From positions 2,914,001 through 2,978,000 of the forward strand of contig CAVNZM010000013.1 of the NCBI GenBank assembly GCA_963693365.1: a stretch of 64,000 bases of DNA, given 5' to 3'. The notes under the pieces were generated by a model. That model worked only from the letters and a program-made list of their open reading frames with translations, ran no database searches and was not told where the DNA came from. Origin of the DNA: Amoebidium appalachense. Lineage: Eukaryota; Ichthyosporea. Of this stretch, positions 53,101 to 64,000 are shown piece after piece; position 1 is the stretch's first letter, and each line of letters opens with the position of its first letter. The position numbers and the translations under genes are program-made.

Positions 53101-53898
53101 TTCAGTTACTATATATGGAAGGGACTGGGGTCCGCGGACCAATCGACGAGGGGGGAAGCCGCTGCCGTTCTCCAAATGCTGCACTCCACCGGTGTTTCTT
53201 TCATCGATGCGCACAGTGGACACCCCGCTCTTCTTTTCCCGTCGAACCTCCCCGCCGCGTCTCTTTGCGCTAAAGTCACGATGGGACCGGCCAATGAGAA
53301 AGCTTCATCTGGCGGTCACGTGACTGGGAGCCAACCGTCGGGGTCCGAGGCTCCCCCTCATCGTCCAATCGTATTCAATGGTGCGAGAAAGGAGCAGGTT
53401 GAGGCGACGTGTCGGTCTGTGGAGAGACTTGTGTCTCGGATGGTGGGGGAGGCTGATCCCTATTGGGGGAAGATCGTGGATTTCATCAAGGGGGGGCTCT
53501 ATGGAACATTGTGGGGGACCCCGAAAAGCACTCAGAATTCCGTCATCATCAGCGCATGCGCGCCCCTGGTGAAACGAAACCCCAGATATCGTAAACACGG
53601 TCTGGATTCCGGTGAATTTGAGGTCCGGGCTCCCGAAGTCGCGGCGGTGGGTTGGGCATGCGAATTTGCCTCTAAGGCTGCGCTGAGCGTGTACCGAGAA
53701 ATGCAGCAAAGTTACGAGAGCAAGGGGGGGTCCATTGATGAGCTGGCTGAAATTGCACGTACGGGGTTTGGGTGGGCAATGAAGTCGGTGGCATATGGAA
53801 ACAAGGATGCGGAAAATTTGGGGCAGGAATGGGTGGACGCGTCAAGCTGGCTGGTGGGGAAACGGGATGAAAAAGACGGGAAAACGGTGGATGCCTGA
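50144..53898 (+). CDS. Unrecognised conserved-looking protein, three exons, about 692 aa
   Basis: Exons 50144-50202, 50323-51265 and 52822-53898 join in phase (2/1 and 0/0) and total 2,079 nt including the stop. The start is ATG 50144 (MNIEAQLTNLVGNEASLVL). The exon 2 start could instead be 50313 with another first exon. The long exons are fully open, with balanced composition and no low complexity. Exon 2 contains ESQFLLHSWCASSEITTLLH and RPIWLLDTMCTRMFAAAVRL; exon 3 contains NTCYSVCAPPFSYYIWKGLG and SFIDAHSGHPALLFPSN. It looks helical and soluble; no signal peptide or clear membrane segment was seen. I do not recognise a family. The second donor (GTAAAT) is followed 8 nt later by poly(C), and the exon 3 acceptor follows a CA tract. 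Confidence 0.6.
51266..52821. repeat. Intron rich in poly(C), poly(G), CA and CT
   Basis: Poly(C) at 51279-51299, three 19-bp-like repeats of ACAGATACATGTGATAGGTT at about 51450-51510, poly(G) at 51568-51589 and 51785-52000, then C-rich tracts, CA and CT (52250-52820). No exon seen inside. Confidence 0.75.
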
Positions 53899-54329
53899 TT
53901 TCTTGGGTGACTAATTCGGATGTTTGGATGGGGGTGGAGATGCTTTTCGTGGTGTGCATTTAGTGACCGGTCTACATCTGAAATTTCTGCACCAATCATC
54001 CCCCCCCCCCCCCCCCCCCCCCTCTTCCCCCCCTCCCCCCCCCCCAGAAAAAGAATTGATATGATACTTAGCCGGTCGTGCCGCACACATTCGAGAGAGC
54101 GGCCTTTCATTCAAAATTTGCAGTGTTTTGGTTGAAAAATAAATGAATACCTGTACCCTCTTCCGTTTTTTTCTCTGGGTTTCCCGGTGGACCTCTGGTT
54201 GATTATCTAGACGCTGGATAAACTTTGATATACACGCATGTAGATATGCTATAGGCAGGCCTAGCTATAGGGCAAGCTGATGATATGATATATTGGCAAT
54301 GGATAGATGTACTGTGTGCAAGAATGCCG
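53899..54329. other. 3' flank of 692-aa gene
   Basis: Unique sequence with poly(C) at 54001-54022 and 54036-54045, then AT-rich DNA. AATAAA-like AAATAAATG at 54139 could serve as a polyadenylation signal. No gene recognised. Confidence 0.45.
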
Positions 54330-54690
54330 GATATGAGATATCAATTCGTGAGATATAACAATATAAGATGCCTAAGTGAACTATGAGGATATAAGGATAT
54401 ATAGAGATGAGATATGAGGATATTGGATATCTATGTATGAGATGTTTCGTGGGATATTCATATATGAGATATGAAGATATGTGAATATGAGATATATAGC
54501 GATGAGATATGAGGAAATTATATATCTATGTGTGAGAAATCCAGATATGAGATATGAGGATATGAGGATATTAGATATCTATGTATGAGATATCCAGATA
54601 TGAGACATGAGGATATGAGGATATTTGTTATCTATGTATGAGATATCCAGATATGAGATATGAGGATATGAGATATCTAATTAGCTAGCC
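54330..54690. repeat. Degenerate GATATGAG satellite
   Basis: AT-rich tandem words GAGATATGAGGATAT with variants such as TATCTATGTATGAGATATC recur irregularly for about 360 bp. Confidence 0.8.
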
Positions 54691-54779
54691 TCCCTTATAT
54701 TTTTTCAGATGGGCAACTCACGGTGGTTTTCTGAGTCCCTTCCTCTCCTCATCCTTCATTTTATCACACCACCAGACAG

Positions 54780-54877
54780 AAAAACATGACCATCAAAAAT
54801 TATACCTTCCCGACCCAGACCACCACCCCACGTGTACACACACAAGCGCACGGTGCGTGCACGCACACGCGCGCGCG

Positions 54878-54927
<50 letters not shown>

Positions 54928-55685
54928 GAAAGATGCTCACACAACTTGTGGCACACACACGTATGCAAGCACCCGCGTGCACGTGCACATACATAGCTCA
55001 CTGAACGCGCGCACAAGGGGCACAAACACATGCATGCACACACACACACATCCATGCATGTGCACACGGGAGCACAAACACATGCATGCACACACACACA
55101 CATGCATGCATGTGCACACGGGAGCACAAACACACACACACACCGTGACACACGCACACACACACACACATGCACACAATTGATTATTCATCGTCGATAC
55201 CCCCCCCCCCCCCCCCCCCCCATATCACCACCACCACCACCACAAAAAATCCCCCCAAGGTGCACCCAAGCGGGGGCGCTCTGATGTGTGCAGCGCCATA
55301 ATCTTTCAAGTCCCCGTGCACCTTTTAGGTGATCGGAGTGTTGACTAACCTTGATCACGTATTACTATATATAGCTAAAACATTACCTAGAAAAGCATTT
55401 TATTTGCGCGCCAAAGTTCCCTGTCCAAATTTCCATATTTGGCTAATCAGTCTAATCGAAACCCGCAACTAATATTAAGTGGGCCGGTTCCAAAATCTTC
55501 ATAAGAAGCTGGCGGGGCGGGGCGGCTCTGCTAAAATCACATTGCTATTAACCATGTGTTGATAAAATGGTGGCATTCTAATGATGACGGTGGTGGTGTT
55601 GTGGTGTGTGTGTGTGTGTGTGTGTGTTTGGTGGTGGTGGTGGTGGTGTGTGTGTGTTTGGTGGTGGTGGTGGTTGTGTGTGCGT

Positions 55686-55744
<59 letters not shown>

Positions 55745-55922
55745 GGGGGATTATGCGGCCAGAGGGATGGAAATGTGGAGAAGACACCAAAGGACAAACC
55801 ACAAAAATCACAAGAACGAAAACCCCGAAATCATACAATTAAATTAATCGTGCAGGCAAAAGACATTTCGAACACAGCACATCATGAGAAAGACGGGGGG
55901 GGGGGGGGGGGGGGGGGGGGGG
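54780..55922. repeat. CA field, poly(C), TG/GGT tracts and poly(G)
   Basis: Interrupted (CA)n at 54830-55175 with a repeated GCATGCACACAC block (55030-55135), poly(C) at 55200-55220, unique sequence at 55260-55550, then GGT and TG tracts running into poly(G) at 55700-55743. A second poly(G) at 55894-55922 abuts a SINE. Confidence 0.85.
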
Positions 55923-56067
55923 TTTGAATGCGGAACACAGTACGAAGTACGCATACACGATGAGAAGCATGGTGCAGGACACATGCAAAGGCAAACATTC
56001 AAGTATGCAGCATCAGCCATGCGCACAGTATGCGTCATAAGCAGAGCCCATCCTCAGGGAGGGCCCT
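55923..56067 (-). repeat. SINE-like family S1, truncated, between G and C runs
   Basis: On the minus strand it ends CATTCAAA plus poly(C) (plus-strand poly(G) at its left). The other end breaks off at GGGCCC into a poly(C) run. Confidence 0.85.
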
Positions 56068-56193
56068 CCCCCCCCCCCCCCCCCCCCCTTCTCGACAACT
56101 CTGGGGGGGGGGGAGGGCATATGTAGACCATTGGTTTTAATTTGACCATTTTATTCCCAAATTCCCAACCATCCCACGCGCGTGTATCACCAC

Positions 56194-56420
56194 TCAGTGG
56201 TGGCCGTGGGCATGGGGGTCGGAGGGGACTTTATAACCGATAAGATGCCGCCGACCAATGATCTCGCCGACATAAAACCATGTGAGAACCTCCACGACAA
56301 TCAGAGTGTTGGTGGTGGCGGTGGTCAGGGAAACGTCCAGAAACTTGAGCTTCTTGGCTGAGTCCATCAGCTGTACGTGTGCGTGTGTGGGCGTAGATGT
56401 GTGTGTGTATGTGTGGGCGT

Positions 56421-56459
<39 letters not shown>

Positions 56460-57101
56460 AGTACATGTAAATGTGTACTTGTATGCGCATATGTGAGTGG
56501 GTGAATGAGGGGATGAGTGAGTCAGTGAGTCAGTGAGTCAGTGAGTGAGTGAGTGAGTAAGTGAATGACATTAAGTGAGTAGATTGTGTGCGTGTGTGTA
56601 TGCTGTGTTCGTACGTGCACACGCGTGTGTTAATTACAGCTTCCACAGCAATGCAAACAGCTAAACGACCATAATAGTACCACTTCAGCTTATTAGTATT
56701 GAATCATAATGGGTGATGTCATGCGAAAATGAAAAAGGACATGCACACATCGTATTCCCGGACGCGCAAAGTATGTGTATGTGCGCGATTGTGTGTGTGT
56801 GTGTGTGTGTGTAACCGTGCAGCGAGCATCCATGCAACGAAGAAAGCCAAGCATGCGTGCGTGTTGTGACAGCTGTTTTGTAATTGTACAAGCTATGTGT
56901 TTCTGTTATGCAGTGTATGTAAGTTTGTGTGAAGTATGCTCGAGGGTGTGCACCCCTGTGCAAGACTGAGCGTGCAAATTTGTCTTTTTTTTTGTATGTG
57001 CCTTAACTTCAACGTGTACCCCGAGAAGTTTGTGTAAGAATACCCGTGCACACTTGTGCCCGTGTCTGTGTGTGCACGTACACGCGCACGTGTTCGTGTG
57101 T

Positions 57102-57132
<31 letters not shown>

Positions 57133-57351
57133 GGGGGGGATGCCCATATGTGTGGAGTGCCTGTGAGCACGTACACATGTGTGTGCGCGCATGCATGCAT
57201 GCTCTTGCGTCATACAAACTGACTAAACAGCAATCAAAAAGCTACCCCATACACAAAGAAAATGCACCATATGCAGAGCCCAACCTCAGACGGGCCCCCT
57301 GTAGGAAGGGCGGAGGAGTTTTTTTTTCCTTTTTCTTTTTTTTTTTTTTTT

Positions 57352-57383
<32 letters not shown>

Positions 57384-59003
57384 TGAATGCGGAACACAGT
57401 ACGAAGTACGCATAGACGATGAGAAGCATGATGCAGGACACATGTAAAGGCAAACATTCAAGTATGCAGCATCAGCCATGCGCACAGTATGCGTCATAAG
57501 CAGAGCCCATCCTCAGGGAGGGCCCAAGTCATCAATTGCGTCTGAGTTTCGACCCCTTAGCCCGCGTATATACGACGCTCCAACTCAGACAGCAGCATCA
57601 ACTGAACTTGGGTGGGTCAACCCGTCTTGATCAAAGACGAGCAGGGTTGCTTATGCAAGCAAGGTGAGCAAAACGGTGAAGATGTGTGTGCAAACTAATG
57701 CAGTGCAGCGACAAACGCGTATGTGCTTACAGATGCACGACACAGAGCAACCATGCCCGGTTGCATGGAAGTAAAGATGTCTCCACACAGTGGTCTGTCC
57801 TGAAAGGGGGGGGGGGGGGGGGGGGGGGGTTGACAGTGCAGGGATACAACGTGCAGAGTGTGTGTGAGTGTGTGTTGTATGTGTCGGAGTGGTGTAACCA
57901 AAGAAACACGAACACTACCAGGCAATAACCGCTTGCTGCCAACAATAAAAACAATCAAAACCAGTGGTAGTTGGGGTGGTGGTTTGGGGGAGGGGAAGGG
58001 GGGGGGAGGTTGTGCAAGTGTGTGTGTGTGTGTGTGCGCGTGCACGCGCGCGCATGTGCGGAAAGAGAAAAAGGGGAAGAAAGGGATTTGTGTGTGCCTG
58101 GGATGTGTATATGTTTGTGTGTGTGTGTGTGTGTGGGAAAAACGGAGGAGGGAGGAGGGAGGAGGGAGATGGAGGAGGAGGAGGTGGTGGTGGTGGGGTG
58201 TGGTTGGGGGGGGGGGGGGGGGGGGGGGGGTTTGAATGCGTCAAAAAGTACGAAGTACACAAGAACAAACGGATAACACGATGCAGAATGCAAGCCATAC
58301 ATAAAGAGTATGCATAATAAGCAGAGCCCATCCTCAGGGGGGGCCCACGTCATCCACAGTACCCGAGTTTCGACCTATTCCCCTGGAGGGATTTGGAATG
58401 TGTTGTAGAGTGCAAAGTATACATTAACCACGGCCACCACAATGCCCACTGCGGGCCATACGTGGACGCATCAGCAGGACGTACGTGGTGGGGGAGAACA
58501 AAGGGGAGGAAGGCGGAGAGAGAGGGAGAGAGGGGGGGGGGGGGGGGGGGGGGGAGGGAGGGAGGGAGGGAGGGAGAGAGAGAGAGAGAGGGAGAGAGAC
58601 AGAGAGAGGGAGGGAGGGAGAGAGGGGGGGGTGGGGGGGGGAGACAGAGAGAGAAGGAGAGAGAGAGACAGAGAGAGGGAGGAGGGAGAGAGAGTGTGTG
58701 TGTGCGTGTGTGAGAGTAAGAGAAAGTGAGAAAGAGAGAAAGAGGAGAGAGAGAGAAAGAATCCTCATGCTGCGCTGCAATTTTTTAAATACATCATTTA
58801 TAGAAGTTTTAAAATCACGCACCTTCATGGCGTGGTCGCGTGCGGCTGGCCATGTGTCCATGGTGGGGGGGGCAAGCTCGGCACGGAGGGTCGGCCAGAA
58901 GTCGGGCTTGGCCGTCATCTTGGGCATGGGCACACTCTTGAGCGCACCTGTGTGTGTGTGTGTGTGTGTGTGGAGGGGGTTGTTGTGTGTGTGTGTGTGT
59001 GTG

Positions 59004-59037
<34 letters not shown>

Positions 59038-60324
59038 AAGGGTGGTGTGTTTTGAAAAGTGTGTGTGTGTGTGTGGTGGTGGTGGTGGTGGTGGGGGGGG
59101 GACAGGTGTGGTGTGTGTGGGTGTGGTGTGTGTGTGCGTGCACACGCATTTGCGGCCGACAAGTGGGTTTTGGGGGAAAAGGGGGGGGGGGGGGGGGGGG
59201 TTTGAATGCGTCAAAAAGTACGAAGTACACAAGAACAAACGGATAACACGATGCAGAATGCAAGCCATACATAAAGAGTATGCATAATAAGCAGAGCCCA
59301 TCCTCAGGGGGGGCCCACGTCATCCACAGTACCCGAGTTTCGACCTATTCCCCTCGTTAACGAAACCCAACTCAGATACTGTTTCACTTGAACATGAGTA
59401 GGTCACCCGTCTTGATCAGAGACGAGCAGGGTTGCTTATGCAGGCAAGGGCAGTGGGAAAGGCCGGGGGTTAAGGGGGGAGTGTTAATGCATAGAACATA
59501 TGGAGGGTACAGGCAAAAGACCTAAGCACATTTGAAAAATATACGAGACAATAGACATGCCCCATCCCCCCCTTCGGGGGAACATCTCAACAATCTTGTG
59601 CGTGCGCGCGCGCGCGCATACATACATACATACACACACACACACTCGCGTGCGCGCGCGCACACACACACACATGCTCAACCTCTATCCTTTTCCCTCT
59701 TCATCCTTCCCCCTACCCAAGGAGGCATACGTGTGTGTGTCAAGCTTCGACTGTCAACAAATGTGCGTGTGAAACTGACATGTAGCCATGCGCCCTACTC
59801 CCCCTCCCTCCAGCCCTCCACATACACACACGCGCGCGCGCGCGCGCATGTGCGCGCACATCACCAAAACATAGATGTTGTCTGTTCCCATCCCTTTTGT
59901 GGCAGAAGGGACGGCAGACACATACAAAATGAAGTATCGGAAGCATGACGTGACTAATCCCTCGACAAGAATGCCACACAGTTTCTTGTATGTGTGTGTG
60001 TGTGTGTGTGTGTGTATACACACATACACAGCACACAGCACAAAATGCATACATGCATGGAAGAGCACGCAGCGGGAAAGAGAAGCACCTACAAGTGAGA
60101 GAGAGCATGCTACACACACACACACACACACACACACACGCGCGCGCTTGCGCAAACACGAGCATATGGCAGCTGCAGGTAAACACACAGCAACTAGCAC
60201 ACGTAAACCGACCAATACCAAGACATTAAACAAGCATATGCACAAAAAGAAAAAAGAACTAATAAGTAGGCCCAACAAAACACCCACTCCCTCAGGTGTG
60301 TCTCTCTCTCTGTGTGTATGTGTA

Positions 60325-60367
<43 letters not shown>

Positions 60368-60456
60368 CAGGCGTGTTTTTCCGCATGGGTCAGCCTGACA
60401 CATGAGGCTGCGCACACCTGCACACACACACACACACACACATACACATGCGCACG

Positions 60457-60516
<60 letters not shown>

Positions 60517-61107
60517 CACCCGAACCCCACACAAAGACAGAAGACCACACATGCGCACACACACACACCCCTGCATGCTCTGGAAGACACGCACACAAAC
60601 CTGCATTGAAGGCGAACCATATGCTTCACAAACGAAGGAGTCACACACACGCGGGTACATAGACACTCACTCATTCCCACACACAAATCTATCTATCAAT
60701 GTCACTCCAGCTGTAACACGACCATCCCGCCCCTCCACCTCCTTCCCTCACCTCCCCTCCCTCCCACCAACCTCTTCAACACGCACACCAACACACGCCC
60801 TCCACAATTTCTTTGTATGTGCTTGCAAATCCAAACCGCATACACATGTTTTCTCCAACGCTCACATACTCATAAGTCCCATCCCATATAACCCCTTATC
60901 ATTAAGCGCTACCCTTCCCCCCCCCCCAACACCCCCTCCCACCCCCACCTCCACCCCGCCCTCTCTCTCTCTTCCCCTTACACATCTCTCCCCTCCCTTT
61001 CCCTTCCCCAACGCACACACACACAATCACTCACCCTGAGCGGCGCCAAGAGCGGATCCTGCGAGCTTCTGGCCCAGGCCCATTGCCTTCTGAACGTACT
61101 GTGCCAT
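56194..61107 (-). CDS. ATP5MG: Mitochondrial ATP synthase subunit g
   Basis: Minus-strand exons 61107-61035, 58947-58823 and 56370-56194 join in phase (1/2 and 0/0) to a complete 124-aa protein; the human protein is about 103 aa. Subunit g is a small membrane protein of the F1Fo dimer interface and cristae shaping. Exon 1 reads MAQYVQKAMGLGQKLAGSAL, like the animal MAQFV start. Exon 2 has FWPTLRAELAPPT, the equivalent of FWYYAKVELVPPT. Exon 3 has LTWFYVGEIIGRRHLIGY, nearly the animal signature with its GxxxG-type membrane helix. The C-terminus adds a His-rich tail (DPHAHGHH). Introns of about 2.1 and 2.5 kb contain SINE copies and microsatellites; both acceptors follow CA-type tracts. An inverse CCAAT box lies at about 61262, 155 bp upstream of the ATG. 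Confidence 0.93.
56485..56580. repeat. (GTGA)n/(GTCAGTGA)n tract
   Basis: Tetranucleotide GTGA repeats with CAGT variants, inside intron 2 of the subunit g gene next to TG repeats. Confidence 0.85.
57382..57805 (-). repeat. SINE-like family S1, nearly complete
   Basis: It is flanked on the plus strand by T-run plus poly(G) at the left and poly(G) at the right (57806-57829). It matches one 450-bp unit of the 20491-22082 array in reverse orientation. It lies in intron 2 of the subunit g gene. Confidence 0.88.
58231..58384 (-). repeat. SINE-like family S2, truncated
   Basis: Identical to the start of 59201-59473 up to CCTATTCCCCT, then unrelated sequence. Poly(G) directly abuts its left end on the plus strand. 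Confidence 0.85.
58505..58760. repeat. GA/GGGA tract
   Basis: A polypurine tract with poly(G) at about 58528-58553. It lies in intron 2 of the subunit g gene. Confidence 0.9.
58950..59200. repeat. TG, GGT and poly(G) tract beside subunit g exon 2
   Basis: On the minus (coding) strand it is CA sequence leading straight to the exon 2 acceptor, with poly(C) further upstream. Confidence 0.85.
59201..59473 (-). repeat. SINE-like family S2, full length
   Basis: It shares both boundaries with 5304-5577, which defines the family ends: a TTAACCCCCGG-type start and a CATTCAAA plus poly(C) end on the minus strand. Confidence 0.87.
59600..61030. repeat. CA/TG microsatellite field in subunit g intron 1
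   Basis: Alternating CA and TG tracts with CG variants, C-rich sequence near 60910-60960. No exon recognised. Confidence 0.8.
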
Positions 61108-61194
61108 TTTTCGTCTTCGAAAGCGAAAACCCGCACCCACACACGTGAAAGCGTAAGGAAAAAAAACCAAAACGCTCTGAAAAAGAAACGAAAA

Positions 61195-61338
61195 ATGGCA
61201 GATTCTTCAAAGCGCGCGCCAGCACCGGGCGAACCGGCATGGCCCCGATGGGAAATGTTGAGCCAATGGGAATGCAGAAACAAATGTTTTAAATCATTGT
61301 TGGTTTATGTTGATAACGTTTGCGCAAGATTTCCTTGA
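61195..61338 (+). CDS. Possible divergent small ORF or first exon opposite ATP synthase subunit g
   Basis: ATG at 61195 in an A-rich context (AAAAATGG) opens 47 codons to TGA at 61336: MADSSKRAPAPGEPAWPRW, then EMLSQWECRNKCFKSLLV. It starts 87 bp from the oppositely oriented subunit g start codon, so both would share one promoter. The Trp/Cys-rich sequence is not low complexity. It could be a small protein, a first exon, or chance. Confidence 0.35.
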   Translation: MADSSKRAPAPGEPAWPRWEMLSQWECRNKCFKSLLVYVDNVCARFP

Positions 61339-61399
61339 TACCGTGCTCGAGTAACATTTTGTCATTTAGTCGTTTGTGATTCGATCGAGGCTTCCTCAA

Positions 61400-61797
61400 C
61401 ATCCGCCCCCCCCCCCCCCCCCCCCTCCATATCCCTATGGCCCCCTTCCCCCCCCCCCCCCCCCCCCCCGCCCAAAAAAAAAAAAAAAAGACTCACACAC
61501 GCAAACAAAAAAACAAACACACACACACATATCAAGCACTATCACCCATAGACACACAATTAAACCGTAACACACGCGCGCGTAACACGCACACATGCAC
61601 GGATGTCCGTTTCACACTGTGCGCGCGCTACTGGTTGCCCCCTGCCAGCCCTGAGTCACGCCGGCCCTCCCCCCCCTCCCACCACCCCCCCCTCCCCCCT
61701 CCCCCCCCCCCCCTTTCCCCCTCCTCCCTTCCCCCTCCTCCACAACCCTCCCCCCCCCCCCCCCCCCCCCCTCCCCCAACAACCCCCCGCCCCTACC

Positions 61798-61862
<65 letters not shown>

Positions 61863-62120
61863 AAAAAAAATACATACACACACACATACACACACACGCG
61901 CGCGCGCGGGCGCCCGCAGATCGACATGCACACATGCGTGTGCGGAAATGAAACACACAGCCCACCCACCCATCCACCTACACACACAGTCACGCACACG
62001 TACACAGACACACACACACGTGCACCCGGTGCACACACACACACATGTACTCACTCACACACACACATGTACTCACACGGCACACACACACTGTAAACGC
62101 ACGTGATGATACACACATGT
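61400..62120. repeat. Poly(C)-poly(A) composites and CA field
   Basis: Poly(C) then A17 at about 61450-61489, C-rich sequence at 61665-61798, and C54 at 61799-61852 followed directly by A18. CA tracts run to about 62200. No gene recognised. Confidence 0.88.
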
Positions 62121-62423
62121 AAAAACTCACCCACACACACACTCCATACACACATACACACACACATGCATACACAGTCACACAAACACACGGCAAACGA
62201 CACACCACAGGTAACTATTAGCTGTCACGTACACACGCACACGTTGCACGCACATCCGCATCCACACGGCACACGTAAAACAACCACCCTCTCGACCCAC
62301 GTGCACCCACATGATACTACACCGCATCACTCAGTCTGGCACAATATTATTAAATGTGATACTCTCGAATACTTATGTTTATGCCATGCTCACACCAATC
62401 ACACACAATATTGCTCCAAATTA

Positions 62424-62470
<47 letters not shown>

Positions 62471-63220
62471 AAAGAAAAAGGCAATAACGGCTGATCCATA
62501 TGCATACAGGTCCCACAGTTGGACACAGAATTTAACATTTTCCGCATAATACTCGGTGTTGTTGTTTGTGTATACCATATGGAAGCGCCAATAATGAGTA
62601 CCGATTGAATATACTGCGGTGTGCACGTGGTGATCATGATATGCAGCACTGGTTATTTTTTTACAAGCTCTATGGTATATGAGGAACTTGCTAGCCACCC
62701 GGCCCCCATATTTTCTTGCAGTTTAAGGGCAACTTGATATATAATTATGTTCTTTATTGGCAAACCTCTGTGATAAAAAATCGATTGGAGAAGTCTCTGG
62801 TGTTGCGAAGCCACATGCATGGCAACCTGGTGACGTCACGCAACAATCTTGGAGTTGCCATCAAATGTCGACTGAGCCGGCCAATCATGTTTTGCCATTT
62901 GGAGCCATTTTCAGAATAGTCCAATCAGAAGATTGCATTGACAGCATTTCGATGTCGTCATTCAGACTCGTCAAGCCGGCAAGCACCCTTTGTAGTTACA
63001 CCATATACAAAGTATCGTTATTAGAGTAAAGTTCAACTTTTTTTTGCATAAAACGAAGGATAAGTGTATATTCTAATCTCGTGCAACTCTTATTTGGTTA
63101 GTTCCTATCAACTTCATGTTCACATTAGAGCACAAACTGACTCATGTCAATGTCAGTTGACTAGATGTCGATCTCGTGGAAATTACGGATCTGAACAGGT
63201 TAATTGGCGGACTGACCATA
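62121..63220. other. Unique sequence with C-A composite run; no gene recognised
   Basis: CA remnants to 62290, poly(C) then A13 at 62425-62473, then unique sequence. TTTTCTTGCAG at 62710-62720 is a good acceptor, but the frame after it has no recognisable motif. Confidence 0.5.
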
Positions 63221-63226
63221 AAGGCC

Positions 63227-63257
<31 letters not shown>

Positions 63258-63391
63258 AAAAAAAAAAAAAAAACAAGGGTTTTAGAAACGTTACTACGCA
63301 CCGCAACCACATCTTGAACTTTGGATGGTCCTATAGCTATAGTGAACGGCATGTGTAAATTACCAGCGAAAACGGTGGGTGATCTCCCAGG

Positions 63392-63454
<63 letters not shown>

Positions 63455-64000
63455 GGTTGAATGTACACGTACATGGGCACGCGGATACTATTATCCACCT
63501 TGTGTATTTGCATACCTCTTGTGTTTGCGCCACAGACGCACAATTGCATGGCTTTCTTGCATCCCCGCATATATATAACATGTCCAACAACTACAATATT
63601 TTTTTAATCGTGGTTTTGTATTGGCAATCGCGGATAACAGCAATGGCACGTATACCATATATATTTTGATTATATTCACGTAGCGTTAAAACAGAATATA
63701 TTTCCTGAAAATGAAATGCCCATCCATACTTTGTAACATCAGCTTGCTTTGCCTGTTTCACCAAGAATAAAATCAAAATCCCGGGTGTGAAAAACAATCG
63801 ACAACACCAAGAACAACAAAACATCCAGATTATCATATCGTAATACGCAAATGTATGGGTGAGGTGACAGGTACGTAACATATACAGGCACGGTGGCCAC
63901 CCAGCAGTCGCGATATGAGAGAGTTTTAAAATGATTGCTACAATACGGATATCTACTAATAGGTGTCGTTTGTAGGGTTCTCCCAGAAAGAAAAAGGCTT
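63221..64000. other. C-A composite, TG-poly(G) tract, then AT-rich unique sequence
   Basis: Poly(C) at 63225-63247 plus A26, (TG)n running into G33 at 63395-63453, then unique AT-rich DNA to the end of the window. No gene recognised. Confidence 0.6.

Noticed and set aside
52822-53898. Independent gene for the last exon of the 692-aa protein
   Set aside because: A CA-tract acceptor and phase-0 match with the preceding exon make a shared gene more likely than a separate start.
62721-63029. Possible plus-strand exon after a good acceptor
   Set aside because: Two overlapping frames are open, neither with recognisable motifs or a donor.

Overview
This window is nuclear DNA of a eukaryote with a very repeat-rich genome. 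It has GT-AG introns of 0.6-2.6 kb, long poly(C)/poly(G) runs, (CA/TG)n, (GA/CT)n and (GCGT)n tracts, and several retroelement classes. The two best-recognised host genes, mitochondrial ATP synthase subunit g and a PGAP4-type GPI-glycan glycosyltransferase, look closest to animal-type versions. I therefore lean toward a holozoan, possibly a unicellular relative of animals, but the species cannot be identified from this sequence. Most long open frames here (Pro, His-Thr, Cys-Val, Ser-Leu, Arg-Glu or Gly runs) are microsatellite artefacts and were not annotated.

Layout. 0.6-4.1 kb, minus: short exons of an endonuclease/exonuclease/phosphatase (CCR4/NGL-like) gene. 1.2-1.7 kb: a 51-bp minisatellite. 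7.4-8.0 kb, minus: a possible three-exon gene. 11.1-15.9 kb, plus: a complete three-exon PGAP4-like gene. 18.1-25.0 kb, plus: a small membrane or secreted protein, then an OTU protease-like gene with CXC and zinc-ribbon regions whose second intron holds a 450-bp tandem SINE array. 25.9-39.9 kb: one LINE on the minus strand split by three later insertions: a complete Ngaro-like tyrosine-recombinase element (27,987-33,438), a degenerate Ty3/Gypsy-like LTR element with 5-bp target duplications (33,815-37,402), and a solo terminal unit of the Ngaro-like family (37,755-38,319). 40.1-41.3 kb: a 1.2-kb TRIM-like element with 456-bp LTRs. 41.3-45.3 kb: a gene for an EGF domain followed by 18 pacifastin-like repeats, broken by a 5-bp duplication, an in-frame TAG and a solo LTR. 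46.4-48.0 kb: a second, 5'-truncated LINE copy. 50.1-53.9 kb, plus: a three-exon gene for an unrecognised protein of about 692 aa. 56.2-61.1 kb, minus: a three-exon ATP synthase subunit g gene, with a possible divergent ORF starting 87 bp away.

The most striking pattern is in the introns. On the coding strand, a poly(C) run often starts within about 5-16 nt after the 5' splice site, and a (CA)-type tract often lies directly before the 3' splice site. This holds for several unrelated genes on both strands. The same order, poly(C) then (CA)n or poly(A), recurs at simple-repeat junctions across the window. SINE copies likewise end in poly(C), and truncated copies stop at C/G runs. Together this suggests that poly(C) tracts here have a preferred place and orientation.

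Limits: exon-intron structures were built by eye from splice signals, reading phase and protein motifs. Transcript data are needed to confirm them.
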